Assembly (NCBI GenBank): GCA_964291475.2
Contig: OZ220083.1
Coordinates: 496,001 to 560,000 of the forward strand
Source: DAOUKH01 sp964291475
GTDB lineage: Bacteria > Chloroflexota > Dehalococcoidia > SHYB01
DNA: 64,000 nt
Reading direction: 5' to 3'
The notes under the pieces are model-generated. The model worked only from the letters and a program-made list of their open reading frames with translations. It ran no database searches and was not told the DNA's origin. Below are positions 18,586 through 26,876 of this stretch, in pieces; the stretch's first letter is position 1, and the number at the start of each line of letters is the position of its first letter. A program made the position numbers and the translations under genes.

Positions 18586-19341
18586 TCACCGTCCCAGGTG
18601 TTCGCCGGCGCCGGCGAACGCGCCGTCAAACAAGACGAACACGGGCTCGATTGCCAGCCAGCGAAGCTGAGAATACTCCAGCCCACGGGGAACGTCGAAG
18701 AGGGCTAAGCCCCTGGCGCCGATTTCCCTTCCCGGCAGATCGAAGAGGCCCCACATGAAGGCGAATTCCCGCGGGGGCGCCGGGTTGCAATAGTAATAGG
18801 GCTGGGCCGCGGGCGGGTCCGGGGCAAGGTGCACGAATCCCGCTTCGGTGTCGAACGGGTCGATGGGATGGTACTGGTTCAAGTCCTCGTCCAGCAGCCG
18901 GAAGGAGTCGGGCCCGATGCCCTCCCGCACGTGGGTGTTCCGATGGTTGCGGGCCGTGATCTCGACGACGGCGATCGTCCGCTCGGGGTCGGGCTGCCGG
19001 ACGACGTACGAGACGTCATCGGCGAGGTAGTAGACCTCGTCGGTCAGGGTCAGGCTGTGGGCCTCCACCGACATTTGGTCGTTGCGCTGAGTAGGGGGCG
19101 GGTTTAAGGGGTCGCCGTCGCGGCAGTTCGATGGTCCCCTACTCCACGGTATCGCCATCGACTGCGGTATTGCTATCGTCTGGGGTGTCGCCGTCGGTTG
19201 CAAGGCCAGTGCCGTCGCCACGCGGGCCTCCACGGTCGATGTCAAGTCCTCGTCGTCGATGGAGGGAGAGCAGGCCCCCAAGAGCAAGACGAGCGCACTC
19301 ACCACCGCCGCAACAGGCAGCAAGCGTACCTTGCTAGGCAA
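18586..19341 (-). CDS. Lipoprotein, paralogue B
   Basis: 251 aa from TTG 19341, with GGGAG six bases upstream. The signal peptide ends in VLLLGAC, a canonical lipobox. A short remnant of the Pro/Thr stalk (LQPTATPQ) precedes the conserved domain CRDGDPLNPPPTQRN, which includes SLTLTDEVYYLADDV, RTIAVVEITARN, DPFDTEAGFVHLAPD, AQPYYYCNPAPP and ends GAGEHLGR. The Cys pair (CRDGD and YYYCN) may form a disulfide outside the cell. It is tandem with A and C, same strand, and probably arose by duplication. Function unknown. Confidence 0.72.
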   Translation of the reverse strand: MPSKVRLLPVAAVVSALVLLLGACSPSIDDEDLTSTVEARVATALALQPTATPQTIAIPQSMAIPWSRGPSNCRDGDPLNPPPTQRNDQMSVEAHSLTLTDEVYYLADDVSYVVRQPDPERTIAVVEITARNHRNTHVREGIGPDSFRLLDEDLNQYHPIDPFDTEAGFVHLAPDPPAAQPYYYCNPAPPREFAFMWGLFDLPGREIGARGLALFDVPRGLEYSQLRWLAIEPVFVLFDGAFAGAGEHLGR

Positions 19342-19410
19342 GCAGGACTCCCAGGGCAACGCGGGCCGATCGGCTTGGTTCGGCGATCATCCGTGGCCAC
19401 GGCGCCACCG

Positions 19411-20043
19411 TCACCGTCCCAGATGCTCGCTCGCTCCGTCGAACGCTCCCTCGAAACGCACAAATACCGCCTCGATTGCCCGCCAGCGGAGCTGCGAGTA
19501 CTCCAGCCCCCGGGGAACGTCGAAGAGGGTCAGTCCGCGGATGCCGAAGGTGCGCTCGAGGTCGAACGGGCCCCAGACGAATTCCACGCCTTCCGGGGGC
19601 GCCGGGTTGCAATAGTAGTAGGGCTGGGTCGCGGGCGGGTTCGGGGCAAGCTGCACGAAGCCCCCGTCCGGGTCGAACGGGTTGATGGGAGCGTATTCGT
19701 TGGAGTCCTCGTCAAGCAGGCGGAAGGCGTCGGGGCCGACCTCGACCCGCACCTTGTCCGACCGGTCGTTGCGCGCCGTGATCTCGACGATGGCGATGGT
19801 CCGCTCGGGGTCGGGCTGCCGGATCACCCATGCGACGTTGTCGGCGACGTAGTAGATCTCGTCGGTCAACGTTAGGCTGTGGGCCTGGACCGACATCTGG
19901 TTGCCGCGCTGAGCGGGCGGCACCTCGAGAGGGTCGTCGTTGCGGCAAGGGGTGGAACCTCCGTTGCAGGCCCCCACGGTGACCGCGGCGATCACGCCCA
20001 ACAGGGCGATAGAGATGAAAGAGCGAGGTCGGAAGATGCGCAT
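19411..20043 (-). CDS. Lipoprotein, paralogue C (no stalk)
   Basis: 210 aa from ATG 20043, with AAGGAA upstream. The signal peptide ISIALLGVIAAVTVGAC ends in a lipobox. There is no Pro/Thr stalk: the domain CRNDDPLEVPPAQRG begins a few residues after the lipid-modified Cys. The domain is very close to A and B (VRNDRSDK-type segments, NPFDPDGGFVQLAPNPPATQ, PYYYCNPAPPEG, LFDVPRGLEYSQLRW). The family looks like DUF4352-type secreted domains in outline, but I do not assign it firmly. Confidence 0.75.
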   Translation of the reverse strand: MRIFRPRSFISIALLGVIAAVTVGACNGGSTPCRNDDPLEVPPAQRGNQMSVQAHSLTLTDEIYYVADNVAWVIRQPDPERTIAIVEITARNDRSDKVRVEVGPDAFRLLDEDSNEYAPINPFDPDGGFVQLAPNPPATQPYYYCNPAPPEGVEFVWGPFDLERTFGIRGLTLFDVPRGLEYSQLRWRAIEAVFVRFEGAFDGASEHLGR

Positions 20044-20175
20044 GCGATTCCTTGAATGGTCGATCTGAAGGGGTTGCGGCGAAGCCGGGCTGACCGGCGC
20101 GCCCGTTACGGTCGTTAAGAGTATACGCGTTCGCCGCGAATCGGGGTTGCCGGCGGCCGGCGCCCACACCCGTTG

Positions 20176-20412
20176 TCATTCGCGGTCCGGGTCGCGCGCC
20201 CGAAGAATGGCCGAGGGCGGGATACGGGTCCCCGCCGCTTCCTTGCTAGCGCGAAGGTCCTGCAGCCAGGCGTCGATGGACGGCCTCGACGCGATCCGCT
20301 CTAGCTCGCCGCGCAAAAACTCCTCCATGGACTTCCGCTGTAGGGCGGCGCGTACCGCGAGCTCATCGCGGACCCGCTGGGGGACACCTCGTATGGTGAT
20401 CTGCACAGGCAT
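20176..20412 (-). CDS. FitA-like ribbon-helix-helix antitoxin, apparently without toxin
   Basis: 78 aa. MPVQITIRGVPQRVRDELAVRAALQRKSMEEFLRGEL is the RHH unit of VapB/FitA-type antitoxins. The PIN toxin usually follows on the same strand, but the next gene downstream is lipoprotein C and no PIN reading frame is present between. It is therefore an orphan antitoxin, or it acts in trans. Confidence 0.68.
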   Translation of the reverse strand: MPVQITIRGVPQRVRDELAVRAALQRKSMEEFLRGELERIASRPSIDAWLQDLRASKEAAGTRIPPSAILRARDPDRE

Positions 20413-20514
20413 GCAAGCATCATGGAACGAACGGAGGTGCTACGCAAGCGCAAATGGCTGCTGCGCCGGCCTCGATTAAAAGGAGAGGAGCGTGGCGATG
20501 GGCGGTGCCTGCCC

Positions 20515-20620
20515 CCGTGAGGGCGTCCGGGGGATAGGAACGGGCGATTCGCGAATCGCCCCTACAGGGGAGGGGAAGGGCGACCACAAGGGTCGCCCTT
20601 ACAGCGAGGGTTCGCTGCCA
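20515..20620. repeat. Dispersed repeat before cmk
   Basis: The gap 20413-20710 holds the palindromic module GGCGATTCGCGAATCGCC followed by CCTACAGGGGAGGGG and the inverted pair GGGCGACC...GGTCGCCC. No gene seen. Confidence 0.75.
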
Positions 20621-20697
20621 GCAGCGGCGGTTGCGCAACGGACTCCGTGGGGAGAGAGGGTCAAGGCCCATCTCCCCGTGCCGGTCAAGGGCTTCCC

Positions 20698-20703
20698 TAT
20701 AAT
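20698..20703 (+). promoter_or_regulatory. TATAAT box of cmk (probably leaderless)
   Basis: Perfect TATAAT ending 7 bases before the ATG at 20711. It includes part of another ATG (20702), which therefore cannot be the translated start. Confidence 0.55.
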
Positions 20704-20710
20704 GGCGCCC

Positions 20711-21421
20711 ATGGACTCGCCGCAAGAGCATTCCGCCGCCGGTGTCATCGCCGTCGACGGGCCGGGAGCCGTGGGAAAGACGACGGTGGGGCGGGCGCTC
20801 GCCGAGCGTCTCGGCTACCGCTTTGTCGATACCGGCGTCATGTACCGGGCGGTGACGGTGCTGGCACTCGAGGCGGGCGTGGATACGGACGACGATGAGG
20901 CGCTAGCCGCCCTCGCCGGCCGCGCCGAGCTCAACCTGAGGCCGGGGCAAGGGCGGAGGGCGGCGCCCGTGATCTGCGCGGGCGACCGTGACCTCACCGA
21001 GGCGATCACGAGGCCGGAAGTCGACCGCGCCGTGTCGCGGGTCTCCGCCGTGGCCGGGGTGCGCCGAGAGCTTGTCGCGCTCCAGCGCCGCTTCGCCGGC
21101 GAAGGGCGGGTGGTGATGGTGGGACGGGACATCGGCACCGTCGTGCTGCCCGAGGCGCCGCTGAAGATCTACCTGGACGCCACTCCTGAGGAGCGCGCCC
21201 GCCGTCGGTTTGAGGAGCGCCGGGAGCGCGGCGAGTCGGCGACCTACGAAGACGTGCTGGCCGACCTCGTTCGGCGCGACGGCCTCGACAGCGGCCGGGA
21301 CCTGTCCCCGCTCACCGCCGCCGCCGACGCCTGCCGCATCGACACGACGAGCTGCAGCATCGAGGACGTCGTGGACGAGATCGTGCGCATCGCCGAGGGC
21401 CGCATCGCGGCGGGACCATGA
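20711..21421 (+). CDS. cmk: Cytidylate kinase
   Basis: Phosphorylates CMP and dCMP with ATP. 236 aa. P-loop GPGAVGKTTVGRAL near residues 16-29, then YRFVDTGVMYRAVTVLA (substrate region), VGRDIGTVVLPEAPLKIYLDA and the lid ERARRRFEERRERG. The C-terminal SSxDE-like segment is replaced by TTSCSIEDVVDEI. The start at 20711 was preferred over 20702 because the latter lies in the -10 box. The stop overlaps the plsC ATG (ATGA). Confidence 0.94.
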   Translation: MDSPQEHSAAGVIAVDGPGAVGKTTVGRALAERLGYRFVDTGVMYRAVTVLALEAGVDTDDDEALAALAGRAELNLRPGQGRRAAPVICAGDRDLTEAITRPEVDRAVSRVSAVAGVRRELVALQRRFAGEGRVVMVGRDIGTVVLPEAPLKIYLDATPEERARRRFEERRERGESATYEDVLADLVRRDGLDSGRDLSPLTAAADACRIDTTSCSIEDVVDEIVRIAEGRIAAGP

Positions 21422-22098
21422 TTCGGCTCTACCAGCGACTCCACTACGCATTCCTGATAGGGCTGACGTTGGTCGTCTTCCGATTATTGACGCGCTTCAC
21501 CCTGGTCGGCAGGGAGAACGTTCCGCCTCACGGACCGCTGATAGTCATCTCCAACCATCTGCACTACACCGACACCGGCCTGGTGCCTGCTTCCGTGGGC
21601 CGGAAGACCCATTACCTCGCCAAGACCGAGATCACGGACCATCCTCTGGCGGGCTTCCTGGCCAAGAACTTCGGCGCCATCCCCATCGACCGCACGGGCC
21701 TCGCCAACCGCGAGACGATCGGCGCGGCGCTGGACCTCCTCTCCACCGACCGCGTCGTGGGAATGTTCCCGGAGGGCACCCGGTCGCGGAGCGGCGGCAT
21801 GGCGCGGGCCCGGCCCGGCGCGGCGCTACTCGCCGTGCGGTCCAACGCGCCGATTCTTCCCGTCGCGGTCACCGGGACGGACAAGTTCCGCTGGCGGACC
21901 GTCCTTTGGGAGCGCCCCGTGATCCGGGTCGTCATCGGAGCGCCGTTTTCGTTCCCGGTCATCGAAGGAACGCTGGACAGGGAGCAGCGTCAGGCCTTGG
22001 CCGACATGATGATGCAGCGCGTCGCCGATCTGCTGCCGGAGTCGTACCAGGGTCACTACCGGCCCAAGGTTGGAGCCGAAACGGAATCTCCTTCCTGA
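21418..22098 (+). CDS. plsC: 1-acyl-sn-glycerol-3-phosphate acyltransferase
   Basis: Acylates lysophosphatidic acid to phosphatidic acid at the membrane. 226 aa. The catalytic HX4D motif is NHLHYTD (His47, Asp52). The acceptor motif is MFPEGTRSRSGG and the third is PILPVAVTG. A short N-terminal hydrophobic helix (FLIGLTLVVFRLL) anchors it. It is coupled to cmk by a 4-bp overlap, a common cmk-plsC pairing. Confidence 0.92.
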   Translation: MIRLYQRLHYAFLIGLTLVVFRLLTRFTLVGRENVPPHGPLIVISNHLHYTDTGLVPASVGRKTHYLAKTEITDHPLAGFLAKNFGAIPIDRTGLANRETIGAALDLLSTDRVVGMFPEGTRSRSGGMARARPGAALLAVRSNAPILPVAVTGTDKFRWRTVLWERPVIRVVIGAPFSFPVIEGTLDREQRQALADMMMQRVADLLPESYQGHYRPKVGAETESPS

Positions 22099-22149
22099 AG
22101 GGAACGGGCCGGGCGTCTCGAGAGCAGCGGGGTTCGATGGCCTGTGGCG

Positions 22150-22385
22150 GCTATCCGGGGCCCCTCATCTCAATCTTCTCCCGGGGGGAGAAGAGGTAAG
22201 ACCTCCCAGCCCCACCCCGGCCCTCTCTCGAATCTCCCCCAGAGGGGGAGAGGGAAGACCACCCCACTCCACCCGTTTTCCAACCAGCGGCGGGAGTTTT
22301 GCAAGGGTCTCAGAAGGGGGAGAGGTCTTGGGGAGGGCGATTCGTGAATCGCCCCTACGGGCGGGAGGCTCCGTCGAGAGGCAGG
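22150..22385. repeat. Dispersed repeat cluster between plsC and mnmE
   Basis: The 306-bp gap has no gene. Modules in order: CTCATCTCAATCTTCTCCC/GGGGAGAAGAGG (22163-22200), CTCTCTCGAATCTCCCCC/GGGGGAGAGGG, the TTGCAAGGGTCTC tail near 22300, and GGCGATTCGTGAATCGCC near 22338. Confidence 0.8.
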
Positions 22386-22392
22386 GCAACCC

Positions 22393-22398
22393 TATAAT
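22393..22398 (+). promoter_or_regulatory. TATAAT box of mnmE (probably leaderless)
   Basis: Perfect TATAAT ending 6 bases before the mnmE ATG, the same layout as cmk. No Shine-Dalgarno sequence fits between. Confidence 0.55.
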
Positions 22399-22404
22399 GC
22401 CGCC

Positions 22405-23751
22405 ATGTACGACGACACGATCGTGGCGGTGGCGACGGCGCCGGGGGAGGCCGCCCTCGGCATCGTGCGGCTGAGCGGGCCCGACGCGCACCGGATACTG
22501 CGGGAGATCTTCGACGGCGCCGTCGAAGACCGCATGGCCTGCGTGGGGCGCGTCCGCGACCCGACCGACGGGTCGGTGGTCGACGAAGCGGTGGCCGTGG
22601 CGATGACCGCGCCGCGCACCTACACCCGCGAGGACACCGCGGAGATCACCTGCCACGGGAGCCCCGTGGCCCTGGAACGCATCGTTGCGCTCGCCATCGG
22701 GGCGGGGGCGAGGCCCGCCAATCCCGGTGAGTTCACCCTCCGCGCCTTCCTCAACGGACGGATCGACCTGGCGCAGGCCGAGTCGGTGCTCGGCGTCATC
22801 GAGGCGCGCAGCGACGCCGGGCTGCGCCACGCCGTCGCAGGTCTGCGGGGACGGCTCTCCGAGCCGATCCGCGAGGTGCGCGAACGGCTGCTCCACCTGC
22901 AGGCGTACCTGACAGCCTGCATCGACTTTCCCGAGGACGAGGTGGAGACGCAGATCGAGATCGCGCCGGCCCGCATCGTGGAGGAGGCCGAGGAGCGCAT
23001 CGCCGGATTGCTCGATCTGGCGGACGCAGGGATGGTCTACCGCCACGGGGTGACGACCGCGATCGTGGGGCGGCCCAACGTGGGCAAGTCGAGCCTGCTC
23101 AACCGGCTGCTCGGCGAAGAGCGGGCCATCGTCACCAACGTCCCCGGCACGACCCGCGACACCGTCGAGGAGGTGGCGCGGGTCGAAGGCATTCCCTTCC
23201 GTCTAATCGACACCGCGGGAATGCACGGGGCACGGGGCCGCGTCGAGCGCATGGGAATCGAGCGGAGCCACGCCGCCGCGGAGCGGGCCGACCTGCTGCT
23301 GGCGGTGGTCGACGCGAGCCGCCCCCTGACGGAGGAAGACCTGCGGATCGCGGGCTCCGCCAACGGCAAGCCGGTGGTGGTCGTCGCCAACAAGGCCGAC
23401 CTCCCGGCGGCCGCCGACCTCGCCGAGCTTGGCCCGTCCGCGGTGCGCTTCTCGGCGCTCACCGGCGAGGGTATGGCCGACCTTCACCGCGCTTTGGCCG
23501 ACGCCGCGCTCGGCGGCAAGGTCGTCACGCCGGACGACGTGCTCATCACCAACGCGCGACACAAGGACGCGCTGGAACGTGCCCTGGCGCACGCCCGGGC
23601 GGCGGGCAGCGCGCTGGCTGAAGGCGCCCCCGAGGACTTCATCACCATCGACCTCGCCGCCGCTCTCGGCGCCCTGGGTGAGATCACCGGCGAAGGCGTG
23701 AGCGAGGACCTGCTCGACCGCATCTTCAGCCAGTTCTGCATCGGCAAGTAG
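22405..23751 (+). CDS. mnmE: tRNA modification GTPase MnmE
   Basis: Works with MnmG to build the aminomethyl group on wobble U34 of tRNAs. 448 aa. The N-terminal tetrahydrofolate-binding domain runs from TIVAVATAPGEAALGIVRLSG. The helical domain carries the inserted G domain: GRPNVGKSS (222-230), NVPGTTRDTVEE, DTAGMHGARG and NKAD. The C-terminal FCIGK has the expected Cys. Full length and intact. Confidence 0.96.
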   Translation: MYDDTIVAVATAPGEAALGIVRLSGPDAHRILREIFDGAVEDRMACVGRVRDPTDGSVVDEAVAVAMTAPRTYTREDTAEITCHGSPVALERIVALAIGAGARPANPGEFTLRAFLNGRIDLAQAESVLGVIEARSDAGLRHAVAGLRGRLSEPIREVRERLLHLQAYLTACIDFPEDEVETQIEIAPARIVEEAEERIAGLLDLADAGMVYRHGVTTAIVGRPNVGKSSLLNRLLGEERAIVTNVPGTTRDTVEEVARVEGIPFRLIDTAGMHGARGRVERMGIERSHAAAERADLLLAVVDASRPLTEEDLRIAGSANGKPVVVVANKADLPAAADLAELGPSAVRFSALTGEGMADLHRALADAALGGKVVTPDDVLITNARHKDALERALAHARAAGSALAEGAPEDFITIDLAAALGALGEITGEGVSEDLLDRIFSQFCIGK

Positions 23752-23762
23752 CCGGGGGCCTT

Positions 23763-23771
23763 TGCTATAAT
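23763..23771 (+). promoter_or_regulatory. Extended -10 promoter of tRNA-Asn
   Basis: TGC plus TATAAT about 48 bp before the tRNA gene. Confidence 0.5.
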
Positions 23772-23818
23772 TCAGATGGCCCCGCCCAACGCGCCGGCCC
23801 AGGGGCCGGCCGCCACGC

Positions 23819-23894
23819 TCCCGGATAGCTCAGTTGGTAGAGCGGTCGGCTGTTAACCGATTGGTCGCAGGTTCGAGTCCTGCTCCGGGAGCCA
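23819..23894 (+). tRNA. tRNA-Asn (GTT)
   Basis: Acceptor arms TCCCGGA (23819-23825) and TCCGGGA (23884-23890) pair fully. D-loop AGCTCAGTTGGTAGAGC, anticodon loop CTGTTAA with anticodon GTT, T-loop GGTTCGAGTCC. G is the discriminator and CCA is encoded at 23892-23894. Confidence 0.97.
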
Positions 23895-23945
23895 CGCCCC
23901 TGACCTAGGAGGCTGACGTGTTCAGCGTTTCGGCGTCAGATCGGC

Positions 23946-24824
23946 ATGGTGTACCACGTCGTGCACGTCGTGAGCGACCTCGACGCCGCCGACGCTTGGT
24001 ACGACGAGGTCTTCGCCCCGATCCGCTACTACCGCGGCTACATGGCGGAGGCGATGCGGGACGCCTCCCTTCTGGCCATCGGCGACTTCGTGATGGAGCC
24101 GGTGTCGCCGGCGAAGGTGCCGGGCGCGGAGGACTCGGCCCTGGGCCGGTTCCACGCGAGGTTCGGGCAGCGCCTGCACTCCGTGGCGTGGTTCGTGGAC
24201 AGCGTCGACGAGGCCTTTCGAACGCTCACTGAGCACAACGTGCGGATGTACAGCACCGGCGGCGACCGCCTGGAGGCGCCTCGGCCCGGACGCGCGGTCT
24301 GGACCCACCCCAAGGACACCTACGGCATCCTGGAGTTCGCCCCATTCGGCGGCCTCAGCAAGGACCTCGACCCCCGCCTCAAGCCCGGCTGGTCGACCGC
24401 CTTCTGGCGCGACGAGCATCCCCTGGGGATCGAGGGGGTCTCCCACTTCACGACGGTGGTGAGGGACCTGGCGAAAGCAAGGAGCCTCTACGAGGGCACA
24501 CTCGGCGGGGAGCTCCTGCACGAGGAGGAGACCGCCGGCCGGAAGCGGAGCAGCTACTTCGCCCTGGGCGACGTGTCGATCATGGAGGCCGCCGAGCCGC
24601 TCTCGGCTTCCGGCCCGGAGGGGCGGGAGATCGAACGGTCGGGCGAGACGCTCTACTCGGTCACCTTCAAGGTTAAGGACGTGCAGCAGGCTGCGGACTT
24701 CCTTCGTTCGAAGAGGGTGCGCTTCGAGCCGGACGGCCCCGACACGATCGTCATCGACCGGGAGGACGCCTGGGGAGCCGTCCTCGGCTTCACCCAGCGC
24801 GACCTGTGGAACGAGGGCGCGTGA
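23946..24824 (+). CDS. Two-domain VOC (glyoxalase/dioxygenase-fold) protein
   Basis: 292 aa with two vicinal-oxygen-chelate modules. The first starts YHVVHVVSDLDAADAWYDEVF and ends ILEFAPFGG. The second starts EGVSHFTTVVRDLAKARSLYEGTLGG and ends AVLGFTQRDLW. Metal ligands are plausible at the His in YHVVH and SHFTT and at the Glu in ILEFAP, but the set in the second module looks incomplete. Substrate unknown. The stop overlaps the HAD gene start as GTGA, so the two are probably co-translated. Confidence 0.8.
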   Translation: MVYHVVHVVSDLDAADAWYDEVFAPIRYYRGYMAEAMRDASLLAIGDFVMEPVSPAKVPGAEDSALGRFHARFGQRLHSVAWFVDSVDEAFRTLTEHNVRMYSTGGDRLEAPRPGRAVWTHPKDTYGILEFAPFGGLSKDLDPRLKPGWSTAFWRDEHPLGIEGVSHFTTVVRDLAKARSLYEGTLGGELLHEEETAGRKRSSYFALGDVSIMEAAEPLSASGPEGREIERSGETLYSVTFKVKDVQQAADFLRSKRVRFEPDGPDTIVIDREDAWGAVLGFTQRDLWNEGA

Positions 24825-25492
24825 CGCCTCCCTCGACGTCGGACCTCATGGTCGTGCTCGACGCCATGGGGGTGATGTACCAACCGGGCGACGACCTCGG
24901 AGACCTGGCCATCCCGCTCCTCCGCGACCTGGCGTGCACCAAGACCGACGCGGAGATCGTCGGCGTCTACAACGAGGCGTCGCTGGGGGCCATCGGCTCG
25001 GCGGAACTGTGGAGACGCTGGGGGATCTCCGAAGACCCGGCGTCGATGGACCGGCGGCTGATGTCCCGCTACACCCTGACCGACGGTCTCCTGGACTTTC
25101 TCCGCTGGTGCAGAGAGACCGGCCTGCAGGTGGCCTGCATCTCGAACGACCTTGGGGAATGGGCCGCCATGCGGGCGGCGCACTTCGGCCTGACCGATTC
25201 CATCGTGTCGTGGACGATCAGCGGCGACGTTGGGCATCGCAAGCCGGACGGGGCGATCTATGAAGCATTCCTGGCAACGTCCGGCGCCGCGGCGCACGTC
25301 TTCGTCGACGACAAGCTCCCCAACGTGTTGGCGGCGGCGGAAAAGGGGATGCACGCGGTTCTGTTCGGGCCCGGGGCCGCCGAACTGTCGCTGGGGGTTC
25401 GGGCGGCGGCGGACTTCGCGGCACTCGTCGGCGTGGTCGAGGAGATCAGGGCCGGCGTGGCGCGGCGGACGGGGAAGGTCCCGCCCGGCTAG
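24821..25492 (+). CDS. HAD-superfamily hydrolase
   Basis: 223 aa from GTG 24821, overlapping the VOC stop. Motif I is VVLDAMGVMY: the nucleophile Asp is present, but the second Asp of the usual DxD phosphatase motif is Met, which fits dehalogenase or epoxide hydrolase-like HAD members better than phosphatases. Motif II is CISNDLG, motif III Lys is HRKPDGAIY and motif IV is VFVDDKLPN. Substrate unknown. Likely linked to the VOC protein by coupled translation. Confidence 0.83.
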   Translation: MTPPSTSDLMVVLDAMGVMYQPGDDLGDLAIPLLRDLACTKTDAEIVGVYNEASLGAIGSAELWRRWGISEDPASMDRRLMSRYTLTDGLLDFLRWCRETGLQVACISNDLGEWAAMRAAHFGLTDSIVSWTISGDVGHRKPDGAIYEAFLATSGAAAHVFVDDKLPNVLAAAEKGMHAVLFGPGAAELSLGVRAAADFAALVGVVEEIRAGVARRTGKVPPG

Positions 25493-25511
25493 TGAGCTCG
25501 CCCCGACCTTC

Positions 25512-26480
25512 TTAGAATGTGCCCTCACGCACGCGTCTGCCGGTTAGCCCCCTGACGATCGACGGCTTTACGGCGTCGTTGCCGGGGAGGACTCCCTTGC
25601 CCTGCTTCAGCGCCTTCGCGGCGACACTGTCCAAGTCCGCGAGCTTCTTGGCGCCCGCCAGTGCTTCCAAGTCGCCGCCGTAGTAGTCGAACCACGGGAG
25701 TCCGGCGGCGGTGTATTGCCTCGCCGTCGGGGGCCTTCCCGGCGGCTCAACGCCACAGACCTTGAGGAACTGCACGCTGTTGAGGACGTGGACGAAGCAG
25801 CGGGAATGCGCCGTCCTGTCCCACGCTTTGAATCCGTACTCGTCCTCGTAGATCTCCTGGCGCATGAGGCCGCCGGGAGCCAATGCCATCTCGGGTGCCG
25901 GAGCGGACGCCATGCTGTATAGCCGCACACAATCGTCGCGTGGAGGCGGCTCGTACCTCGACGCCTTGATGGGGTAGACGGCGATTTGGAGTCCGCCGTG
26001 TTGGGCTGCTCCGGTCAGCTGCTCTTCGGCGGAGTAGCCTTCGCCCAACGGCATCGCGACGAACTGCCGGACCAAGCCTTTGTCGACGCAGAATCCGTCG
26101 AGCCACGGTTGGTCGGGGACCACGAGATAGTCCTGCGGATGCCTGGAGAGCTTGTCCTTCCATGCGTCTCCCGTCAGGGCGTTGATCTTTCCGGCAGCCA
26201 CCTTTACGGCCATGGGGTAGGAGGCATCGAAGTTGATCCACATCGCTTCCGCCTGATACATCGGGAGGAAGACTCCGCCATGTCGGCGCCACGTTTCGGG
26301 CAGCCTGCCGGCATGGTCGTCTACGTGGGCGAGGGGGAATTCCCCGAGGCCGGGCGGCAGAGGATAGTCCCGGTTGTCGTCGGGGATGCGCAGCGTGCGC
26401 TGGAAGTCGACGCGGAGGACAGCATCCGCATGCACTTCCGGGAATCGGAAAACCAGCCGGTCGGCCTGTAGCTCGATCAT
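25512..26480 (-). CDS. Uncharacterised 322-aa protein beside an XRE regulator
   Basis: I do not recognise the family. The protein is soluble with no signal peptide, starts MIELQADRLVFRFPEVHADAVLRV, and has a conserved-looking core: GVFLPMYQAEAMWINF, YPMAVKVAAGKINALTG, DYLVVPDQPWLDGFCVDKG and RQFVAMPLGEGYSAEEQLTG. It lies downstream of an XRE gene on the same strand with a 45-bp gap, so the regulator probably controls it. The pairing resembles toxin-antitoxin or stress-response couples, but that is inference. Confidence 0.68.
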   Translation of the reverse strand: MIELQADRLVFRFPEVHADAVLRVDFQRTLRIPDDNRDYPLPPGLGEFPLAHVDDHAGRLPETWRRHGGVFLPMYQAEAMWINFDASYPMAVKVAAGKINALTGDAWKDKLSRHPQDYLVVPDQPWLDGFCVDKGLVRQFVAMPLGEGYSAEEQLTGAAQHGGLQIAVYPIKASRYEPPPRDDCVRLYSMASAPAPEMALAPGGLMRQEIYEDEYGFKAWDRTAHSRCFVHVLNSVQFLKVCGVEPPGRPPTARQYTAAGLPWFDYYGGDLEALAGAKKLADLDSVAAKALKQGKGVLPGNDAVKPSIVRGLTGRRVREGTF

Positions 26481-26525
26481 CGTCCAATCTCTCCTTTACT
26501 TCTCTTGAAGTTCACGTACACGTTC

Positions 26526-26876
26526 CTACCATTCACCGTCTCGCACCTCGCGAGCGACCCTGAGAATCGCGTGGTCGGGCGCGTCCTTCAGCTCCCGGAG
26601 GAGGTCGGCGAAGAGGCGCGGCCGATGCAGGATGATGCGCTGCAGGTCGCTGGACACCTTGCCCGCCATCGCCAGCAGCAGGTCGGGGTCTTCCCCCAGG
26701 TCTTCCGCCAACCGGCGGATGGCGGCCTCCGACGGAGGAGCGGTCTGCTCCCGCTCGATCTTGCTCAGATAGGCGGGCTCGACGCCGATCCGCTGCGCGA
26801 CCTTGCGAACCGAGAAGGCGCGATCATCGCCGCGAAGGTTCTCACGGGCGGTGCGAATGTAGGCGCCAAAAGTCAT
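26526..26876 (-). CDS. XRE-family helix-turn-helix regulator
   Basis: 116 aa from ATG 26876. The helix-turn-helix is MTFGAYIRTARENLR to FSVRKVAQRIGVEPAYLSKIEREQTAPPSEAAIRRLAEDLG, a textbook Cro/CI fold. The C-terminal helical tail (DPDLLLAMAGKVSSDLQRIILHRP) is seen in small stand-alone regulators of this group. The longer start MYYVVH would lie inside the palindromic operator, so ATG 26876 is preferred. Probably represses itself and the next gene. Confidence 0.85.
   Translation of the reverse strand: MTFGAYIRTARENLRGDDRAFSVRKVAQRIGVEPAYLSKIEREQTAPPSEAAIRRLAEDLGEDPDLLLAMAGKVSSDLQRIILHRPRLFADLLRELKDAPDHAILRVAREVRDGEW

Noticed and set aside
20702..20704. ATG at 20702 as start of cmk
   Set aside because: It overlaps the -10 box TATAAT, so the transcript probably begins after it.
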